Shown here: positions 32,227 to 35,647 of the stretch, in pieces
Numbering within the stretch: position 1 is the first letter of the stretch
Layout: each line of letters starts with the position of its first letter
Assembly: GCA_903933385.1 (NCBI GenBank)
Contig: CAIZJW010000233.1
Coordinates: 1-35,647 of the forward strand
Direction: 5' to 3'
Source: an uncultured Silvanigrella sp.
GTDB taxonomy: Bacteria; Bdellovibrionota_B; Oligoflexia; Silvanigrellales; Silvanigrellaceae
Length of the DNA: 35,647 bases
Program-made: the position numbers and the translations under genes
The notes under the pieces: model-generated
The model's input: only the letters and a program-made list of their open reading frames with translations
Told to the model about the DNA's origin: nothing
Databases searched by the model: none

Positions 32227-33705
32227 ATGAAGAACGTTTTAAAATGGGAGTTGCTTCTTCTTTCGCTCTGTTTCCTGAGCTGTAAGCCGAAATCAGATGC
32301 TCAGGAAAACTCGCTGACGGGAACGCACAAGCGGACTCCATGGTTTTTCGATTTACCTTGGGTTCGTGATCGGGAGTGGGCTCAGAATGTGGGCAAAGGA
32401 CGTGCGTACGTCTGGGCTGAAACTCGCGTCAGACTCGACGCTGATAAGTTTGCGAAGGAAACGCTGCAATGTTGGTTTTACGCAAGCGTCGGGGTGAATG
32501 AAAAGCTTGACGATGGCCAAATCGCAACTTTGTACGATAAGGCGCAGCCGATTTCTGCGCACGAGATTTCCTATGGAGGTTTGCAGCGGAGCTTGGCTTC
32601 AAAACCTTCTATTGCTGCTCTTGTTCACGGAACAGCATCTGCCGCGGTCAATGCAAAGGGAGTTTTGTCGCCATCTGCTTATGCTGCACTCGAAACGTGG
32701 GATGCACCATCACCTCAACACAAACCGCGCCAGGTTCCGGATGGAACAATTGACGAGATTTTTGCGGCTGTTCGGGAAACCTATAAAGCCGAGGCGCAGA
32801 AACTTGCCGGAAAACCTTTGAACTTCGAGTCGTTTGGCTCAGGTCTGAAGGCAAAAGATTTCACTCATCCAGACCGACAAATTTGCTCCGGAAGTAAGGG
32901 ATCTTCCGCCGAACAGATACAGAAACGGCTTCCAATTACAGATCTTCGTTTCCATGATTCCAGCGGACGATTTCGTGTGACAGTCACAGATGAAAAGGGG
33001 GTGGGTTGGATTTACTTTCCAGACCGACTGCGGCTGGCGACCTATCCGAGTTCTGTTGCCACGAGTGGACGAAAACCTGAATTTTCAATCTACAGCTTGG
33101 ACTATGTTGCGCATGTTCCGGAAAACTTCAAATTAAAGATTGTCCACTCCCAAGTCGACGAGTCTGCACTCAAACCGGGATATCCAATTGATGAGAAAAA
33201 GAAGGAAAACAGACTGGAACCTTTTCCATACTCGCAATCGTCTGTGCGAGATTGGTTTCCTTTCAAAGGAGCAGAAGAAGAATTTAAAGCATGGTCGTTC
33301 TTCAACCCTCTTTACATCATTCCACCCAAATGGGGGAGTAATAGCATTGTCCTTGGAATTGGTGGAATGTCGAGATTTTCACTTGAACAGGCTGCACAAG
33401 AATATGAAAGTAAGTACGGAGTGACAATGCGTTTCACCTATTTTGCAAAGCTCATCCGTAAGCCTGAACCCAAGGCCATTGCAACACCCTCGAACATTGC
33501 ATCACAAAATTCGCGAGGTGTGAGTTACGATGATGACGACCATCAAGACGACAGGTCATATCGAACGGGATACGTCATCGATAGTCGAACTGGAAGAATG
33601 TACAGCCACACGAACCTGGGAGGTGGTTTTGGAACGGCCTACGATCCGAGTTCGGGCCGTATGAGAACAACTCAACAAATTGGAAATATGACATTCGTTC
33701 ATTGA
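32227..33705 (+). CDS. Predicted lipoprotein, function unknown (492 aa)
   Basis: The signal peptide ends in the lipobox CFLSC (Cys19). The mature protein begins KPKSDAQEN and includes HGTASAAVNAKGVLSPSAYA, strand-rich central blocks (FRVTVTDEKGVGWIYFPDRL) and an Asp/His-rich stretch YDDDDHQDDRSY near residue 440. It ends in a Gly/Ser/Thr/Arg-rich tail. No family is recognised. GAAGGGAG lies about 7 nt before the ATG and a likely terminator follows at 33781. It is probably monocistronic. Confidence 0.82.
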   Translation: MKNVLKWELLLLSLCFLSCKPKSDAQENSLTGTHKRTPWFFDLPWVRDREWAQNVGKGRAYVWAETRVRLDADKFAKETLQCWFYASVGVNEKLDDGQIATLYDKAQPISAHEISYGGLQRSLASKPSIAALVHGTASAAVNAKGVLSPSAYAALETWDAPSPQHKPRQVPDGTIDEIFAAVRETYKAEAQKLAGKPLNFESFGSGLKAKDFTHPDRQICSGSKGSSAEQIQKRLPITDLRFHDSSGRFRVTVTDEKGVGWIYFPDRLRLATYPSSVATSGRKPEFSIYSLDYVAHVPENFKLKIVHSQVDESALKPGYPIDEKKKENRLEPFPYSQSSVRDWFPFKGAEEEFKAWSFFNPLYIIPPKWGSNSIVLGIGGMSRFSLEQAAQEYESKYGVTMRFTYFAKLIRKPEPKAIATPSNIASQNSRGVSYDDDDHQDDRSYRTGYVIDSRTGRMYSHTNLGGGFGTAYDPSSGRMRTTQQIGNMTFVH

Positions 33706-33780
33706 AAGTAGAAAAGATAAGGCGGGATGGCTTTTCGTTACAAATCAGAACAAAATTATGCCGTATGAGTCTTTTAAAAC

Positions 33781-33821
33781 TCACCCAAAATTTCGAGAAA
33801 GAATTATTGGGTGATTGTTTT
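33781..33821 (+). terminator. Intrinsic terminator after the 492-aa lipoprotein gene
   Basis: TCACCCAA (33781-33788) pairs with TTGGGTGA (33807-33814), with further partial pairing inside (AATTTC/GAATT), followed by TTGTTTT. It lies 76 nt after the stop codon. Confidence 0.6.
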
Positions 33822-33904
33822 AAATGAACAGTCTGCAGCCCGCAGAGTTGTGTTCAACGCAGCTGCAGAGTCACTCTCCATCAATTCACAATGCCCCAAA
33901 GGAA

Positions 33905-33940
33905 AATGAGTTCCCTGGGCACAGCTTCTCAAGCGTGAAC
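33905..33940 (+). repeat. Short echo of the IS91-like transposase
   Basis: Bases 33913-33935 match 28324-28346 at 21 of 23 positions and in the proper frame read PWAQLLKRE, the same motif as PWTQLLKRT in the IS91-like relic. A stop lies six codons downstream of the match start region, so only a scrap remains. Confidence 0.6.
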
Positions 33941-33958
33941 TCAGGTGACTCGCATTTT

Positions 33959-34438
33959 TTACGAAGCAGTTCTGCAATTTGAATGGGATAAAATCACTTT
34001 TGTATCGGGCCCAACGACCTTCAATTTACCTTCAGAATATTCAATAATGACATGCCGCAATGTAGTTTCTGTTCCACTTCCGTTCACCCTACTTGAGTGG
34101 GTTGCGGGAGTTAAAAGGAGTGTAGAGTGAGTTTTCTTCACAACCGTTCCGTCGAAAACGGTATTGAGAGACCCCGAAATGTTTTGTGTTTTACTCACGG
34201 TTTCCGACGGTAAAAAGTGCACCAAAATTCGGCTCAACTTAACACTCTTGTCTTGCACAGTGAGGGTGATCCGATCGCGAAAACTCTGATTGCGATATTC
34301 GGAAGTTTTGAGGCATTCAACCCGCAATGAAGAAACTGAAGTAGATGCGATCTCGGAGTCTTGCTCCAAGCCGGAATTAACTCCACCACAGCCATTCAAA
34401 ACCAATGCAGCAACGATAGCAAAAAATTGTGTTTTCAT
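33959..34438 (-). CDS. Small predicted lipoprotein, function unknown (159 aa)
   Basis: ATG 34438 has GGAGG about 6 nt upstream and is preferred over the in-frame codon at 34453. The signal peptide ends LVLNGC with Cys17. The mature part is rich in Ser, Thr and Val with alternating strands (RITLTVQDKSVKLSRILVHF) and two Cys beyond the lipobox. No family is recognised. It lies downstream of the outer-membrane barrel gene on the same strand, but a terminator separates them. Confidence 0.75.
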   Translation of the reverse strand: MKTQFFAIVAALVLNGCGGVNSGLEQDSEIASTSVSSLRVECLKTSEYRNQSFRDRITLTVQDKSVKLSRILVHFLPSETVSKTQNISGSLNTVFDGTVVKKTHSTLLLTPATHSSRVNGSGTETTLRHVIIEYSEGKLKVVGPDTKVILSHSNCRTAS

Positions 34439-34521
34439 GATGAGCCTCCGCACGATGGTTTCTAACCGTACAGCAAAAGCTCAGCCACACTTTAAGTCCC
34501 ATGAATTACGAGGATAAAGGC

Positions 34522-34550
34522 AAAAAAAAGGTGTCGAGAGATTCGACACC
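34522..34550 (-). terminator. Intrinsic terminator of the outer-membrane barrel gene
   Basis: On the minus strand GGTGTCGA and TCGACACC form a perfect 8-bp stem with a 5-nt loop (34530-34550), followed directly by eight T residues (34522-34529 read as A on the plus strand). It begins 14 nt after the stop codon at 34564. Confidence 0.85.
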
Positions 34551-34563
34551 CTGCTCTTATTCG

Positions 34564-35647
34564 TCAGAAACGAACCGAAGCGTAAACGCCCACACCATTG
34601 CTCTCTGTTTTCGACTGCTTTGTGTTGTTGCGTTCATTCACATTCAGAATTTCCAGCGAATAACGCCATCCGATTCCAAATGCCCCCAAAAGCCGCTTCA
34701 CCCCAAAAAAAGCGCTCGCATGAAAACTGTCTTCGGGAAGACCAACGCGTCGTGAATCGGCACCAAGATCCTCGAGTGGTGAGCGCCCGGCTGGGGTCAC
34801 AAATTCTCTCTCTGTTTCAGAAGTGAAAATATATTTCGCCTGCGCTTCCATTCCAATTTTGTCTGTGAATAAGTCGAAGCCCGAAACACCCAGTAAATAT
34901 GAACCTGATGAAGTTGCTTCTTCGGAAGCTGACCCAGTTGGAGTGATAAGTTTTGAAACAGAATATCCCGGGCCGGCATCAAGAAAAAAATTCAAAACAC
35001 TGGAAGACAACCGACCGTGCAACCAATGATCGTAAGAATCGAAACGAGGAGTGCTTGAATCTTTTCCTGAAGAGCGTTCAAAAGTCAGCGTGTAATGCGC
35101 AGACACATAGGGAATGATGGCCACTGCTGAGTCGCTTTGCAGCATGAGGCGCTTTGAAACCTCAAGGGGACCTCCCGAAACCAAACCATATCGACCCGCA
35201 AACACTTGCCTGAAAAATTTGTAATAAATGGGTGTTTGTAGGCCGCCCCAAATACGCTGGTAATTTCCGGTTTCGAGTTTCAATCCAACGGCTTTCTTTA
35301 TGGCCTTACCAACCGCATATCCAATTCCAGGTTCAATTTGCATCCCTGGATTACCAGGCACCAAGGCTATGCCCCTCAGGCCCAAATAGGCACCCAATTC
35401 AGCCTGCCCCACGCTGACATCCGTATTCGTGTCGGTGCTGTATTGGAAACCAAGAACTGGCTGAAAAACAATTCCAAAGGGGGAAGGCTTCCAGTCGGGC
35501 CACAGGAGCGAATTTTCTGCGGCAGCTTTCTTTTCCTTTTTAACTCCAGGTGGAACACTCTTTTTCTGCTTTGCCGGGAGCTCTTGCGTGGGCTTCAACT
35601 CTTCAACATCAGTGTTCTCTTCCTGAGCTAATGCTTGCAGGCTCGGG
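34564..35647 (-). CDS. Predicted outer-membrane beta-barrel protein, 5' end outside the window
   Basis: The frame is open to the right window edge, and its first visible residues, PSLQALAQEENTD, look like the end of a signal peptide cut after ALA. A TTG at 35598 is therefore not the start. After a Lys/Pro-rich linker (about 35 residues) come alternating aromatic strands (FGIVFQPVLGFQYSTDTNTD; GLQTPIYYKFFRQVFAGRYG; YVSAHYTLTFERSS) and a C-terminal strand ending VGVYASVRF. The final Phe is the usual BAM-recognition signal. No porin or transporter family is recognised. A strong terminator follows. Confidence 0.8.
   Translation of the reverse strand, partial: PSLQALAQEENTDVEELKPTQELPAKQKKSVPPGVKKEKKAAAENSLLWPDWKPSPFGIVFQPVLGFQYSTDTNTDVSVGQAELGAYLGLRGIALVPGNPGMQIEPGIGYAVGKAIKKAVGLKLETGNYQRIWGGLQTPIYYKFFRQVFAGRYGLVSGGPLEVSKRLMLQSDSAVAIIPYVSAHYTLTFERSSGKDSSTPRFDSYDHWLHGRLSSSVLNFFLDAGPGYSVSKLITPTGSASEEATSSGSYLLGVSGFDLFTDKIGMEAQAKYIFTSETEREFVTPAGRSPLEDLGADSRRVGLPEDSFHASAFFGVKRLLGAFGIGWRYSLEILNVNERNNTKQSKTESNGVGVYASVRF

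Noticed and set aside
1-35647. CRISPR array, tRNA, rRNA or riboswitch
   Set aside because: No regularly spaced repeats, no tRNA T-loop in a credible cloverleaf, and no known riboswitch core were seen on either strand by eye.

Overview
The window (about 47% GC by eye) looks like a chromosomal segment of a motile Gram-negative bacterium, most plausibly of the Bdellovibrionota/Oligoflexia type. The grounds are a fliG-fliH-fliI-fliJ-MotE flagellar operon, many lipoproteins with short lipoboxes, an outer-membrane barrel ending in Phe, a TIGR02147-like relic (a family common in Bdellovibrionota and Fibrobacteres), and a TrhO tRNA hydroxylase. The placement is an inference; no rRNA or tRNA gene was seen.

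Layout. (1) 1-6971, plus strand: a tightly packed operon of an unidentified 5'-truncated gene, a membrane-anchored protein with weak alkaline-phosphatase/sulfatase-superfamily features, xseA (with an extra N-terminal module), xseB and pyk. (2) 6951-13311, minus strand: fliG, fliH, fliI, fliJ, a MotE-like gene and an RlmL-like RNA methyltransferase, which probably starts deep inside the MotE-like gene. (3) 13564-14806, plus strand: a small unknown gene and trhO. (4) 14849-19549, minus strand: a four-gene catabolic operon encoding a PuuA-like gamma-glutamyl-amine synthetase, an iron-dependent alcohol dehydrogenase, a PuuD-like gamma-glutamyl hydrolase and an aldehyde dehydrogenase. It lacks an amine oxidase or aminotransferase, which suggests an amino-alcohol rather than a diamine as substrate.

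(5) 19550-35647 is an accessory region with loose spacing. It holds an MNT-HEPN two-gene module and a lipoprotein bracketed by a perfect 28-bp direct repeat. Next come a large 714-aa lipoprotein, a small lipoprotein and a DUF2157/GDYXXLXY membrane pair. A graveyard of mobile-element debris follows, with a frameshifted TIGR02147-like gene, a frameshifted IS91-like transposase 3' end and the C-terminal piece of a DDE integrase. Two AAA_14/DUF4143 ATPases sit amid the debris, and each has a clear sigma70-type promoter overlapped by palindromes. The right edge has a 492-aa lipoprotein, a small lipoprotein and a truncated outer-membrane barrel gene with a good intrinsic terminator.

The most noteworthy points are: the XseA fusion; the roughly 280-bp out-of-phase overlap of the MotE-like and methyltransferase genes; the alcohol-dehydrogenase version of the gamma-glutamylation pathway; the palindromes phased by 32 bp around the first ATPase promoter; and the repeat-bracketed MNT-HEPN segment. 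I found no CRISPR array, prophage, or multi-gene defence system beyond the MNT-HEPN pair and the two ATPases.
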